This document shows, piece by piece, positions 1 to 7,654 of a DNA stretch of 40,730 nt (position 1 is the first letter of the stretch; every line of letters starts with the position of its first letter). Under the pieces are notes generated by a model. It searched no databases and was not told the DNA's origin. It was given only the letters and a program-made list of their open reading frames with translations. Both the position numbers and the translations under genes were made by a program. This stretch comes from Sphingomonadales bacterium UBA6157 (lineage in GTDB: Bacteria > Pseudomonadota > Alphaproteobacteria > Sphingomonadales > Sphingomonadaceae), in contig DIUN01000034.1 of the NCBI GenBank assembly GCA_002423025.1, positions 1 through 40,730 on the forward strand, read 5' to 3'.

Positions 1-452
1 TCGAGGTCGGCGTCGACGTGCCCGAGGCCACGGTCATGGTGATCGAGCATGCCGAGCGCTTCGGCCTGGCCCAGCTGCACCAGCTGCGGGGCCGCGTCGG
101 GCGCGGGCCGGGCCGCTCGGTGTGCCTGCTGCTGCGCGGCGACATGCTGAGCGAAACGGCGCGCGCGCGGCTGAAGCTGATGCGCGAAACCAACGATGGC
201 TTCCGCATCGCCGAGGAGGACCTGCGGCTGCGCGGTGCCGGCGAGATCCTCGGCACCCGCCAGTCGGGCGATGCGGCCTTCCGGCTGGCGGACCCGGAGC
301 GGACGGCAAAGCTTGTCGGCATGGCGCGGGATGATGCGCGGCTGCTGCTTGACAGGGATGGTGGGCTGGATGGGCCGAGGGGGCAGGCGGCGCGGACGCT
401 GCTCTATCTGTTCGAGCGGGATGCGGGGGTGGCGCTGCTCAGGTCGGGGTGA
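1..452 (+). CDS. recG: ATP-dependent DNA helicase RecG, C-terminal part (5' end outside window)
   Basis: This is the last 149 or so residues of RecG, the superfamily 2 helicase that reverses and remodels stalled replication forks and branched recombination intermediates in the cytoplasm. The reading frame is open from base 3. The segment carries helicase motif VI (QLRGRVGRG) and the region after it with EEDLRLRGAGEILGTRQSG, a signature of the RecG/Mfd type. The C-terminus (LLYLFERD) matches the family's end. The gene ends in TGA and is followed by perfect hairpins and then by rnpB on the other strand. Only the 5' truncation by the window edge is unusual. Confidence 0.95.
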   Translation, partial: EVGVDVPEATVMVIEHAERFGLAQLHQLRGRVGRGPGRSVCLLLRGDMLSETARARLKLMRETNDGFRIAEEDLRLRGAGEILGTRQSGDAAFRLADPERTAKLVGMARDDARLLLDRDGGLDGPRGQAARTLLYLFERDAGVALLRSG

Positions 453-461
453 AGGCAGGGG

Positions 462-563
462 GAACGGGCAAAGCCCGTTCGTGACGTCGGACGGGTTCGG
501 CTGGCGTGGCCAGCCGCCCCGCCGGCCGGCCTTGCGCCTGTCGGCGCGCAGCGGGCTGCGCGC
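462..563. repeat. Three consecutive hairpins between recG and rnpB
   Basis: Three perfect inverted repeats stand in a row. GAACGGGC-AAA-GCCCGTTC is at 462-480 (8 bp stem), GGCTGG-N5-CCAGCC at 499-515, and GCGCGCAG-N4-CTGCGCGC at 544-563. None is followed by a T tract on either strand. They lie after the recG stop and beyond the 3' end of the convergent RNase P RNA, so they may act as a bidirectional transcription barrier or belong to an intergenic repeat family. The inverted repeats are seen directly; the role is inferred. Confidence 0.6.
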
Positions 564-573
564 TCGCGGCGCT

Positions 574-964
574 GCGGCCAGAGGATCTATAAGCCGGGTT
601 CTGTACTGGCCCGAAAGCCAGCGACGATCATTCCTCTAGGACTGCCGTTGCCGACAGCCTCAAGCAACCAACCCGGACGGCGAGGCCGGTTCCTGCCTTG
701 TGCCCGAAGGCACGTGCCGTCCCTATTCGGTCTTGCTCCCGGTGGGGTTTGCCATGCCGCTTCCGTTGCCGGTCGCGCGGTGCGCTCTTGCCGCACCCTT
801 TCACCCTTGCCTGTCTTTCCCTTGCGGGAACCCATCGGCGGTCTGCTCTCTGTGGCACTTTCCCTGGGGTTGCCCCCGCCGGGCGTTACCCGGCACCGCG
901 TTCCGTGGAGCCCGGACTTTCCTCCCCTGCTTGCGCAGCGGCGACCGCCCGATCCTCTGACCGC
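574..964 (-). ncRNA. rnpB: RNase P RNA component (bacterial type A)
   Basis: This is the catalytic RNA of ribonuclease P, which removes 5' leaders from precursor tRNAs. Read on the minus strand, it holds the universal core segments GAGGAAAGTCCGGGCTCC near the 5' end and ACAGAGAGCAGACCGCC after it, and it ends in the usual AACCCGGCTTATAGATCCTCT-like 3' segment. The ends were set from helix P1. Bases 951-964 (5' strand) pair with 574-587 (3' strand) over 14 positions with one G-U wobble. The length of about 390 nt is normal for alphaproteobacteria. Several apparent open frames in this stretch are not genes. Confidence 0.96.
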
Positions 965-1022
965 ACAGCCCCTATAGGCGAAGAGCTTGTATTCCGCCAC
1001 TGGTGGTGGTGAGAGAAGCGCC

Positions 1023-1625
1023 ATGACCATTCGCAGCCTTTTCGCCACGCAATTCCATGAGGGCCAGCTCGGCGATGATGCCCTGCTCGCCGAGCTGGAG
1101 CACAGCTGCCGCACCCTGGCGCGGGATGATCGCGCCGGCCGCGCCTGGGCCAAGGAGAACAACTACGCCGGCTACACCTCCTACGCCTCGCTCGATGATC
1201 TGCCGGTGCGTGATCCTGCCTTCGCCGCGCTGCGCCGCAAGCTGGACAAGCAGGTCGCCGCCTTTGCCGAGGCCAGCTACATGGAGCTGCACGGCAGCAA
1301 GCTCAAGCTGGACAGCCTGTGGGTCAACATCCTCAAGCCCGGCGGCGGCCACACCGGGCATATTCACCCGCACAGCATTGTCTCCGGCACCATCTACATC
1401 GCCGTGCCGCCGGGCGCCGGGCCGCTGAAGCTGGAGGATCCGCGCCTGCCGCTGCTGATGGCCGCGCCGCCGCGCCGCGCCGATGCCCCGGAAGGCGCGC
1501 AGGGCTTTGTCTACATGCAGCCGGCACCCGGCACCGTGTTCCTCTGGGAGAGCTGGCTGCGCCATGAAGTGCCCGCCGGCAGCGCCAAGTCCGAGCGCAT
1601 CAGCATCAGCTTCAATTACAGCTGA
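1023..1625 (+). CDS. Putative 2OG-Fe(II) oxygenase family protein (TIGR02466 type)
   Basis: This 200-residue cytoplasmic protein belongs to the uncharacterised TIGR02466 family, which is placed among the 2-oxoglutarate/Fe(II) oxygenases. A His-rich strand (HTGHIHPHSIVSG, about residues 110-122) is followed by YIAVPPGAG and, near the C-terminus, by FLWESWLRHEVPAG and RISISFNY. These are consistent with a double-stranded beta-helix whose iron ligands include the His of the first block and the His near residue 180. The ATG at 1023 is preceded by GAGAGAAG. A TTG further upstream at 987 would add twelve residues without a better ribosome site. The gene stands alone and the substrate is unknown. 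Confidence 0.85.
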   Translation: MTIRSLFATQFHEGQLGDDALLAELEHSCRTLARDDRAGRAWAKENNYAGYTSYASLDDLPVRDPAFAALRRKLDKQVAAFAEASYMELHGSKLKLDSLWVNILKPGGGHTGHIHPHSIVSGTIYIAVPPGAGPLKLEDPRLPLLMAAPPRRADAPEGAQGFVYMQPAPGTVFLWESWLRHEVPAGSAKSERISISFNYS

Positions 1626-1667
1626 AGCGCGCTCCGCAAGCCGCCCAAGCCAATCTTCGTCGACGGA

Positions 1668-2357
1668 TCAGGACGTCACAACCGAATTCAAGCTTGGATT
1701 CGAGGGCTGCTGGCGCATGCGCATGCCGATCAGGCCAAATCCGAAAATGAACATGGCCCAGGCCGCCGGCTCAGGCAGAACTTCGGTTAGGGCTACCTGC
1801 GTATAATAATGGCTGGGAGTGAGGGATGAGGTTTCCCCTTCTCGCGTCGACAACAGCGCGAACTTATGGAGGCCGCTTTCCAGAAAAGTTGTAAAACTGA
1901 GTTCACTTCTCAGTATCGTGTTAGCGTTTATGTATGACACATTGAAAGTGTCGACGATCACATCGTCGATAACGAGTGAAAGTCTTCCAGCAGAAAAGTT
2001 TGCTGATTGCAGCGTTTGAATGGCAACACTTGCTGAAAAGTCATATGATCCAGCTTGCTGAAGATTGACGAATTGATGCAAGCCACCTCCCTGCCCTTGA
2101 TAGCCGGGAGGGTAAGAGATCAGTATGTTGTCTTCGCCCGGAAAGAATTTGACGGCGGACTGCAAGCCAGACCCGGAAACATCAAAATTTGCGGTCGTCG
2201 TATTCGTGACGCCGCGCTGGGTCGTGAATTCGGTCCAGCCAGTCAATCCATCTGAAAAATTGCCATTTTGAATCAGATTGACCGCTGCGGCCGGTGTCGA
2301 AGCGGCGAAAAATATCGCGGCAATAAATGCATATACCGTACCAATTTTCTGCTTCAT
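1668..2357 (-). CDS. PEPxxWA-CTERM sorting domain-containing protein
   Basis: This is a predicted exported protein of 229 residues. An N-terminal signal peptide (MKQKIGTVYAFIAAIFFAA, cleavage near TPAAA) is followed by a beta-rich body that starts NLIQNGNFSDGLTGWTEF, a pattern seen in PEP-CTERM proteins with carbohydrate-binding-like folds. The C-terminus has the sorting tag PEPAAWA, a hydrophobic helix (MFIFGFGLIG) and basic residues (MRMRQQ). The family is thought to be processed by an exosortase and displayed at the surface; no exosortase gene is in this window. The ATG at 2357 was chosen because it begins the signal peptide; an upstream ATG would add 22 non-signal residues. The gene is clearly richer in A and T than its neighbours, which may mean recent acquisition. 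Confidence 0.88.
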   Translation of the reverse strand: MKQKIGTVYAFIAAIFFAASTPAAAVNLIQNGNFSDGLTGWTEFTTQRGVTNTTTANFDVSGSGLQSAVKFFPGEDNILISYPPGYQGQGGGLHQFVNLQQAGSYDFSASVAIQTLQSANFSAGRLSLVIDDVIVDTFNVSYINANTILRSELSFTTFLESGLHKFALLSTREGETSSLTPSHYYTQVALTEVLPEPAAWAMFIFGFGLIGMRMRQQPSNPSLNSVVTS

Positions 2358-2485
2358 TTCGAACCAATCCAGCCTCGGCAAGTCGCTAGAAACCAGAACA
2401 GTGTCAAGAAAGTCAATTCCCATTTTGGGAGATGGAGGGCGCTCACGGTAGACCCTCGACGCCGGGGCTGCGCTCTGCGTGAGTT

Positions 2486-3154
2486 CTAGACCAGCAGCGC
2501 CCGCAGGATCGTCCGCGTTTCGGCATCGATCACGCCATCGATGCGCGCCGGCCGCCAGCGGCGCTGGAACGCCACCACGGCCTCCAGCGGCGCCGTGATG
2601 TCATAGCCATAGCGCGCCATCGCGGCGAGCGTGCCGGGGTCGGTCCAGTTCGGGTCGAAGCCGCCCTGCGGCACCGGCGTCGCCAGCCCGGCGCGGGCCA
2701 GCCGTGGCCAATCGAACAGCTCGCCGGGATCCTGCTTGCGGGCCGGCGCGATGTCGGAATGGCCTACCACATTGGCCGGAAAGACCGGGTGGCGGGCCAG
2801 CACGCCGCGCACCAGCTCTTCCACCGCCGCCATCTGCTCCTCCGGAAACGGCCGGTAGCCGAACTCATGGCCGGGGTTGACGATCTCGATGCCGATGCTG
2901 GCGCTGTTCACATCGGTGATGCCGCGCCACCAGGCCTTGCCGGCGTGCCAGGCGCGGCGGCTCTCGTCCACCAGGCTCACCACCTGGCCATCCTCGGCAA
3001 CCAGCCAGTGCGCGGAAACCTTGGCCTCCGGGTCTGCCAGCCGGTCCAGTGCCGCCTCGGCGCTCTGCATGCCGGTATAGTGCAGCACCAGCATCGAGAC
3101 CGGGTGGCGCCGCTCATCATGGTTGGGGCTGGGGCGGCTGATGAAGCGCGTCAA
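2486..3154 (-). CDS. N-acetylmuramoyl-L-alanine amidase with C-terminal peptidoglycan-binding domain (AmiD/AmpD-like)
   Basis: This 222-residue zinc amidase cleaves the bond between N-acetylmuramic acid and L-alanine in muropeptides. The amidase_2 fold shows the zinc-ligand blocks VLHYTGM, VGHSD and KQDPG in order, and it ends with a peptidoglycan-binding domain 1 (AVVAFQRRW to ETRTILRALL). That two-domain layout resembles E. coli AmiD more than AmpD, but no lipoprotein or other signal peptide is visible, so cell-wall recycling in the cytoplasm is likelier. The start is taken as TTG at 3154, because TRFISRPSPNHDERR is the usual family N-terminus and the TTGA overlap with the upstream transporter stop implies coupling. 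The first in-frame ATG begins MLVLHYTGM and would cut the fold. Confidence 0.88.
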   Translation of the reverse strand: MTRFISRPSPNHDERRHPVSMLVLHYTGMQSAEAALDRLADPEAKVSAHWLVAEDGQVVSLVDESRRAWHAGKAWWRGITDVNSASIGIEIVNPGHEFGYRPFPEEQMAAVEELVRGVLARHPVFPANVVGHSDIAPARKQDPGELFDWPRLARAGLATPVPQGGFDPNWTDPGTLAAMARYGYDITAPLEAVVAFQRRWRPARIDGVIDAETRTILRALLV

Positions 3155-4032
3155 GCTTGCGTCTCCGATTCCTCGTCCCGCACCTTGGCGGTGCGCAGCG
3201 TGATGATCGCGACGCCGGCCAGCGTCAGGATGCCGCCGATGATCATTTCCGCCGTGATCGGCGTGCCGAACACGATGACGGCGATGATGACCGATAGCAG
3301 CGGCGTCGGCAAGGTGAGCGGCGAGACCACGCCCACCGGATAGCGCTGGAACAGCCAGCTCATGCCGCCATGGCCAAGCAGCGAGGAGAGCAGCGCGGAA
3401 TAGGTGATCCAGCCCCAGGTGCCGGGCGCCAAATTGCCGATGTTGGCCAGCCCTTCCGGCTCGAACACGGCGGCGGTGGCCCCCAAAATCGGCACGCTCA
3501 CCAGCGCCAGCCAGCCATGGATGGTCAGCACCGAGATGCCGGCCAGCTTGCGGAACAGCAGGTTGCCCGCCGCCCAGCACAGCGCCGCGCCAAGCGTCAG
3601 CCACAGGCCAAGGCTCTCCTTGGCGATGGCCGGGTCAAACCCCATCACCGCCACGCCGGCAAAGCACAGCGCCACGGCGGTGATCCGTGGCAGGCGAATC
3701 TTCTCCTTGTAGATCAGCACGGCGAGCAGCAGCGAGAACGGCACGCCAAGCTGCCCGGCAATCGCCAGCGCCGAAACATTGTCGGCAAAGGCAAAGGCCA
3801 GTGCGCCCAGCCCCATGAACAGCGCGCCGGCCACCACGCCGGTGAGCAGGATGATGCCCATGCGCCCCGGCAGCCAGCGCAGCCATGGCAAACAGGCTGC
3901 TAGAACAATCACATAGCGCAGCGTCACCGCTGTCAGCGGCCCGGCATCCTCCACCGCCACCTTCACGGCAACAATGTTGAACGCCCAGATCAGATCGATC
4001 AGCAGGATGAGGGCGAGGTGCGCGGGCTTCAT
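3151..4032 (-). CDS. EamA/DMT-family membrane transporter
   Basis: This 293-residue inner-membrane protein has about ten hydrophobic helices forming two EamA repeats, the layout of the drug/metabolite transporter superfamily (RhaT/YdcZ-like permeases that export or import small metabolites). The N-terminal helix LALILLIDLIWAFNIVAVKV and the internal second repeat beginning GLWLTLGAALCWAAGNLLF are typical. It overlaps the upstream TerB/DnaJ gene by ATGA and the downstream amidase by TTGA, so the three genes form one coupled operon. The substrate cannot be told from sequence. The position before an amidase would allow a muropeptide or amino-acid substrate, but that is only an inference. Confidence 0.88.
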   Translation of the reverse strand: MKPAHLALILLIDLIWAFNIVAVKVAVEDAGPLTAVTLRYVIVLAACLPWLRWLPGRMGIILLTGVVAGALFMGLGALAFAFADNVSALAIAGQLGVPFSLLLAVLIYKEKIRLPRITAVALCFAGVAVMGFDPAIAKESLGLWLTLGAALCWAAGNLLFRKLAGISVLTIHGWLALVSVPILGATAAVFEPEGLANIGNLAPGTWGWITYSALLSSLLGHGGMSWLFQRYPVGVVSPLTLPTPLLSVIIAVIVFGTPITAEMIIGGILTLAGVAIITLRTAKVRDEESETQA

Positions 4033-4754
4033 GCCGGTTCCGTCATTTTCTTGCCACTGGCGGTGGCATAGGCCGCATTGATCGCCGCCATGCGGGCCTC
4101 GGTGACGCGGATGAACTCGGCGGGCATGCCCTCGGCAAGGTGCCGGTCCGGATGATATTGGCGCACCAGCGCATGATAGGCGCGGCGCAGCGTGGCGGCA
4201 TCGGCGCCCGGTTCCACGCCCAGCACCGCCCAGGGGTCATCCTCCGCCGGGCCGGTGTGGCGGGCGCGAATGCGGGCTGCGGCGGCGGCGTCAAAGCCCA
4301 GGTGCCCGGCCACGGCCTGCAGATAATCCAGCTCGGCTGGGTGGAAGCCATCGGTGGCGGCGATCAGCCACAGCGCATCGAGCAGATCCTCCAGCAGCGG
4401 CGAGGCCGGGCCGAGCAGGCTCGCGGCCTGCTTGGCATAGGCCTCGAAGCCGGCCATCGAGCCCTTGGCGAGATCATAGAAGCGCCGGGTGTTCTCGGCC
4501 TCCTGGTCTTCCACCCGGAACAACCGCTGGAAGGTCTTGAACTCGGCCATGGTCGCATCGCCATCGGCGCGCGCCATCTTGGCGGCCAGCGCGATGGCGG
4601 CAATGGTGAAGGCAACACGCCGGCGCTCAGGGCTGGTCGCCTCGAGCACGGCAAGCTGGAAGGCACCGCCCGCAGCCGCTCCGGCCAGCGCGCCCAGCGG
4701 CCCGCCAATCAGCAGTCCGGCGGCGGCGCCGGCAATGGTGGCCCAGATGCTCAA
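4029..4754 (-). CDS. TerB-type and DnaJ-domain protein (DjlA-like)
   Basis: This is a 241-residue protein. It starts with a Gly/Ala-rich hydrophobic segment (GAAAGLLIGGPLGALAGAAA), continues with an all-helical TerB-like domain (about residues 45-165, AIALAAKMARADGDATMAE and LWLIAATDGFHPAEL), and ends with a J domain at about 170-235 holding the invariant HPD in YHPDRH. The same order is found in the DjlA co-chaperones, which recruit DnaK to the membrane. The N-terminal segment could anchor it in the inner membrane. The gene is first in an operon with the EamA transporter and the amidase (ATGA overlap). TerB domains also occur in tellurite and stress proteins, but nothing here points to tellurite resistance. 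Confidence 0.87.
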   Translation of the reverse strand: MSIWATIAGAAAGLLIGGPLGALAGAAAGGAFQLAVLEATSPERRRVAFTIAAIALAAKMARADGDATMAEFKTFQRLFRVEDQEAENTRRFYDLAKGSMAGFEAYAKQAASLLGPASPLLEDLLDALWLIAATDGFHPAELDYLQAVAGHLGFDAAAAARIRARHTGPAEDDPWAVLGVEPGADAATLRRAYHALVRQYHPDRHLAEGMPAEFIRVTEARMAAINAAYATASGKKMTEPA

Positions 4755-4835
4755 GGTGCGATTCTTCCGGCCACGCCGCAGTCTTAGGCGATTGTGCCCG
4801 CCCGGTCACGTGTTGCAGTGCGCCAAAATGGCCGC

Positions 4836-4879
4836 ACCTCAGGCAAGGATGGTCTGGACCTCAGGCAAGGATGGTCTGG
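4836..4879. repeat. 22-bp tandem duplication spanning a stop codon
   Basis: The 22-base unit at 4836-4857 (beginning ACCTCAGGCAAGGATGGTCT) is repeated exactly at 4858-4879. The second copy contains the last codons and TGA stop of the minus-strand M24 peptidase gene. The first copy lies just beyond the stop. The unit length is not a multiple of three. Confidence 0.95.
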
Positions 4880-6195
4880 CTGCCGGTCTCATGGATGGCC
4901 GTGGCGCCATCGGGGGTGATGAGCATCAGGTCCTCAAGGTGCAGGGTGCCGATGGCGCCGGCCTCCATCAGCGGGCAATCGACGCTGATGATCATGCCCG
5001 GCTGCAGCACCACATCGAGCGGCGCACCGGCATGATCGAACTGCGGCTGCTCGGTGTGCGCCAGCCCGACGCAATGCGGGCCAAACGGCACGGCGAGGTT
5101 GCTGCCCATGCGCTTGAGCGTGGCGGCGCCCAGTGCCCGCACATCGGAAAACCGCAGGCCAGGCCGCAATTGCCCGCGCACTTCATCCCAGGCTGCGCCG
5201 ATCTGGTGGGCGGCAGCAGCGGTGGCGCGCGGCGGCTCGCCGATGAAGACGGTGCGACCGAAATCCCCATGGTAGCCCTCGCGCTGGCTGACGCAGTCGA
5301 TCAGCACGCCCCGATTGAGCGGCAGCAGCGCCTCATGCTCGGGGGCGATCACGCCATCCACGGCCATGAACACCGGCACATTGCCCAGCGCCGTGGCGCG
5401 GGCGTTGAAGGCGTTGCGCACCGCCTGCAGCGTGCCGAGCCGGCGCATATCGGCTGCCGTGGCCAGCGCGGCTGCCACATTGGCGGCAGATGCAGCGCGC
5501 ATCAGCGCGATTTCGGGCGCGGTCTTGATCAGCCGCAGGTGGCGGGCGGTATCGGGTGCGGCGCGGCGGCTGGCCAGCGGCGCGGCAGCGGCGAGCAACT
5601 GCTCGGCCTCCAGCGTATCATAGCCCAGCCGCGCTCCGGCCCGTGCAGCCGGGCCCAGGGCGCTGGTGAGCGCGCTGGTGAGGGCTGCGGCCATGCTGGC
5701 GTGCAGCGGCGCAGCCGCCGTGGCGGCGCGGCGGCGGGCCTCGCGCGCCGGCATATCAGCCGGGTCCCGCAGCGCGAACATCGCGGCGGGCGCGGCGGCG
5801 CCATCCTCGCCCGGCCAGGTGACCAGCAGCGGCTGCACGCCGGCTGCGAGCCCGACATCGGCGGTGGTGTAATAATAGGCGAACTGGATGCTGATGAAGC
5901 TGATCGGCGCGGCAGGGTCGCGCGGCAGCAGCACAAAGGCGCTGTCCGGCACGCCCATGCGCGCCAGCCCCGGCCAGATGCGGCTGGCGTGGTAGACATT
6001 TTCGGGCCGGGCCAGCAGCAGCGCATCGAGCCCGGCGGCAGCCAGCACGGCGGAGGCGCGCTCGCGGTCAAGCAGCGGTTCGCGCGGGCCGGTGCTCAGT
6101 GGCGGCGGCGTGGGAGTGGGCACGCTGGCACCGCTGTTTGCGGAAAGACCGAGGCCAGCCGAGCCGGCAATGAAAGCGCGCTTGCTGATGTCCAT
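4861..6195 (-). CDS. M24-family metallopeptidase (Xaa-Pro peptidase-like), predicted exported
   Basis: This 444-residue pita-bread-fold protein is related to Xaa-Pro aminopeptidase and prolidase. The N-terminus (SKRAFIAGSAGLGL) looks like a Tat-type signal with KR in place of RR, so it may act in the periplasm. An N-terminal creatinase-like domain (about 45-205) is followed by the catalytic domain, with metal ligands visible at D300, D311, H374 and E421. The fourth expected ligand, the Glu of the usual VEPG motif, is Asp here (D406 in ISVDCP), so metal binding or substrate range may differ. The ATG at 6195 is preceded by AGGGA at a good distance. A 22-bp tandem repeat covers its stop codon. 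It stands alone, and the substrate is unknown. Confidence 0.87.
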   Translation of the reverse strand: MDISKRAFIAGSAGLGLSANSGASVPTPTPPPLSTGPREPLLDRERASAVLAAAGLDALLLARPENVYHASRIWPGLARMGVPDSAFVLLPRDPAAPISFISIQFAYYYTTADVGLAAGVQPLLVTWPGEDGAAAPAAMFALRDPADMPAREARRRAATAAAPLHASMAAALTSALTSALGPAARAGARLGYDTLEAEQLLAAAAPLASRRAAPDTARHLRLIKTAPEIALMRAASAANVAAALATAADMRRLGTLQAVRNAFNARATALGNVPVFMAVDGVIAPEHEALLPLNRGVLIDCVSQREGYHGDFGRTVFIGEPPRATAAAAHQIGAAWDEVRGQLRPGLRFSDVRALGAATLKRMGSNLAVPFGPHCVGLAHTEQPQFDHAGAPLDVVLQPGMIISVDCPLMEAGAIGTLHLEDLMLITPDGATAIHETGSQTILA

Positions 6196-6368
6196 GCTTC
6201 CCTGCCCAGAGCCTTGGTTGCCAGCAAGCATGGCAGCCGGCTTCGGCAGCGCAAGGGCAGGGGGCGGGTTGACCGGAGAGCGGCCATGCAAAGGGCCGCC
6301 CGGCAAATGTTGGAGCGGCCCAATGTGTTGATATTAATCTGAAAAACGAAGCTCTAAAGCGCGTCCAG

Positions 6369-7073
6369 TCAAGCGACGGCGGCGGCCGGCTCCGGCTGCG
6401 GATCACGCAGCGAATAGCCACGGCCCCACACGGTTTCGATGCAGCCGCTGGCCGGTGCGCCGGCGTTGTGCAGCTTCTTGCGCAGCTTGCAGATGAACAC
6501 ATCGATGATCTTGAGTTCAGGCTCGTCTCGGCCGCCATAAAGGTGGGTGAGGAACATTTCCTTGGTCAGCGTCATGCCCTTGCGCAGCGAGAGCATCTCG
6601 AGAATGGCGTATTCCTTGCCGGTCAGGCCGACACGGCGGCCATCGACTTCCACGGTGCGGGCGGCGAGATCGATCGCCACCGGCCCGGTGATGATCAGCG
6701 ACTGGGCATGGCCCTGGCTGCGGCGGACCAGCGCGTGGAGGCGCGCCATGAGCTCGGCCTTGTCGAACGGCTTGGTGACATAATCATCGGCGCCGGCGCC
6801 AAAACCCGTCACCTTGCTGCCGGTCTCGGTATCGCCCGAGAGGATCAGCACGGGGGTGGCGATGCGCAGCATCCGCATGCGGCGGAGCACTTCATGGCCA
6901 TGGAGATCGGGAAGGGTGAGATCGAGCATGATGACGTCGAACTCATAAGTCCGGGCAAACTCGAGTGCTGTCTCGCCGTTCCCGGCGGTCTCATGCTCGA
7001 AGCCGGCCTCGTCGAGCATCAACTCGACAGTCCGGGCCATCAGCCGGTCATCTTCAATGAGTAACACGCGCAT
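6369..7073 (-). CDS. ctrA: Cell-cycle response regulator CtrA
   Basis: This is the OmpR-family master regulator of the alphaproteobacterial cell cycle, 234 residues, acting on DNA in the cytoplasm. The receiver domain has the acidic pocket (IEDD, residues 6-9), the phosphoacceptor D51 in MLDLTLPD and K101 in TKPF. The winged-helix domain (about 125-225) carries LTGKEYAILEMLSLRKGMTLTKE and DVFICKLRKKL, nearly invariant in CtrA. In other species it silences the replication origin and activates flagellar and division genes at TTAA-N7-TTAA sites. The ATG at 7073 begins the canonical MRVLLIEDD; upstream ATGs in frame would add non-conserved residues. It lies 185 bp downstream of sciP on the same strand, and sites resembling its target occur upstream of sciP and of the FleQ-like gene. 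Confidence 0.96.
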   Translation of the reverse strand: MRVLLIEDDRLMARTVELMLDEAGFEHETAGNGETALEFARTYEFDVIMLDLTLPDLHGHEVLRRMRMLRIATPVLILSGDTETGSKVTGFGAGADDYVTKPFDKAELMARLHALVRRSQGHAQSLIITGPVAIDLAARTVEVDGRRVGLTGKEYAILEMLSLRKGMTLTKEMFLTHLYGGRDEPELKIIDVFICKLRKKLHNAGAPASGCIETVWGRGYSLRDPQPEPAAAVA

Positions 7074-7258
7074 TGCACAGGCTCCCGACCGATCGATGCG
7101 CATCATTGTCAAGGCGCTCGACCTTTCGAACATATAAAAACCTTTTTGAGACCAAAGGTAAACCCCACAGTCAAAAATAACGGCCGTTACATGAACAAAT
7201 ATAGATTACCTTACAGAATGATGCGTTTTTGCAACGCTTTCCGAGTGGTTGTTCTGAC

Positions 7259-7576
7259 TCAGGATCGGCGTTGCTCGGCGGCCAGGCTCGCACTGTCCGC
7301 CTCGTCACGCGCTTCAAAGACTGGACGATATATCTGTACGCGGGTAACCCGAAGCCCCGGCACGCCGGCAGCGGCCAGGGCGCGCTCCCAGAGCCGCAGC
7401 TCGGCTTCGCTGATCCGGTAGCGCGCACAGGCTTCCGCCCGTGTCAGCATCCCGGCCTCGATTGCCTTGATAACGGCGGCCTTGCGGCGCGCCACCCAGC
7501 GTGTCGTCGTCACCGGCGGCAGCTCATCGCGGAGCAGCATCGCCTCATGATCGTCCGGATGCTTCATTGCGTCCAT
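7259..7576 (-). CDS. sciP: DUF1153 family CtrA inhibitor SciP
   Basis: This 105-residue helix-turn-helix protein is of the DUF1153 family, whose Caulobacter member SciP binds CtrA and blocks transcription of CtrA-activated genes. The conserved core is present: LPPVTTTRWVARRKAAVIKA, GMLTRAEACARYRISEAELR and LRVTRVQIYRP. The start at 7576 (MDAMKHPDD) has a strong GGAGGGGGA ribosome site about 8 bases upstream. The longer open frame adds a poorly conserved N-terminus. It is immediately upstream of ctrA in the same direction, so inhibitor and target are neighbours and could be co-transcribed. A CtrA-box-like sequence lies about 80 bases upstream. Confidence 0.9.
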   Translation of the reverse strand: MDAMKHPDDHEAMLLRDELPPVTTTRWVARRKAAVIKAIEAGMLTRAEACARYRISEAELRLWERALAAAGVPGLRVTRVQIYRPVFEARDEADSASLAAEQRRS

Positions 7577-7654
7577 CTGGTATCCCCCTCCGGCTTGCAG
7601 GTGCCCACCCAAGCCTTCACGGCACAAGGCCGTCATCAATTAGCGTTTTCCAAA

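Noticed and set aside
587..1162. Open frames across the RNase P RNA on both strands
   Set aside because: The stretch is a structured RNA with conserved core sequences; coding frames there are accidental.
3635..3886. Short minus-strand frame inside the EamA transporter gene
   Set aside because: It is an alternative frame of a well-supported membrane protein with no features of its own.
4489..6342. 617-codon plus-strand open frame opposite the M24 peptidase and TerB/DnaJ genes
   Set aside because: It is antisense to two clear genes, has Arg/Ala/Gly-rich low-information sequence, and shows no motif. Long antisense frames are expected at this GC content.
7074..7258. Possible sigma-70 promoter for ctrA (TTGACA at 7107-7112 on the minus strand)
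   Set aside because: No acceptable -10 element lies at the right spacing, so it was not listed as a promoter.
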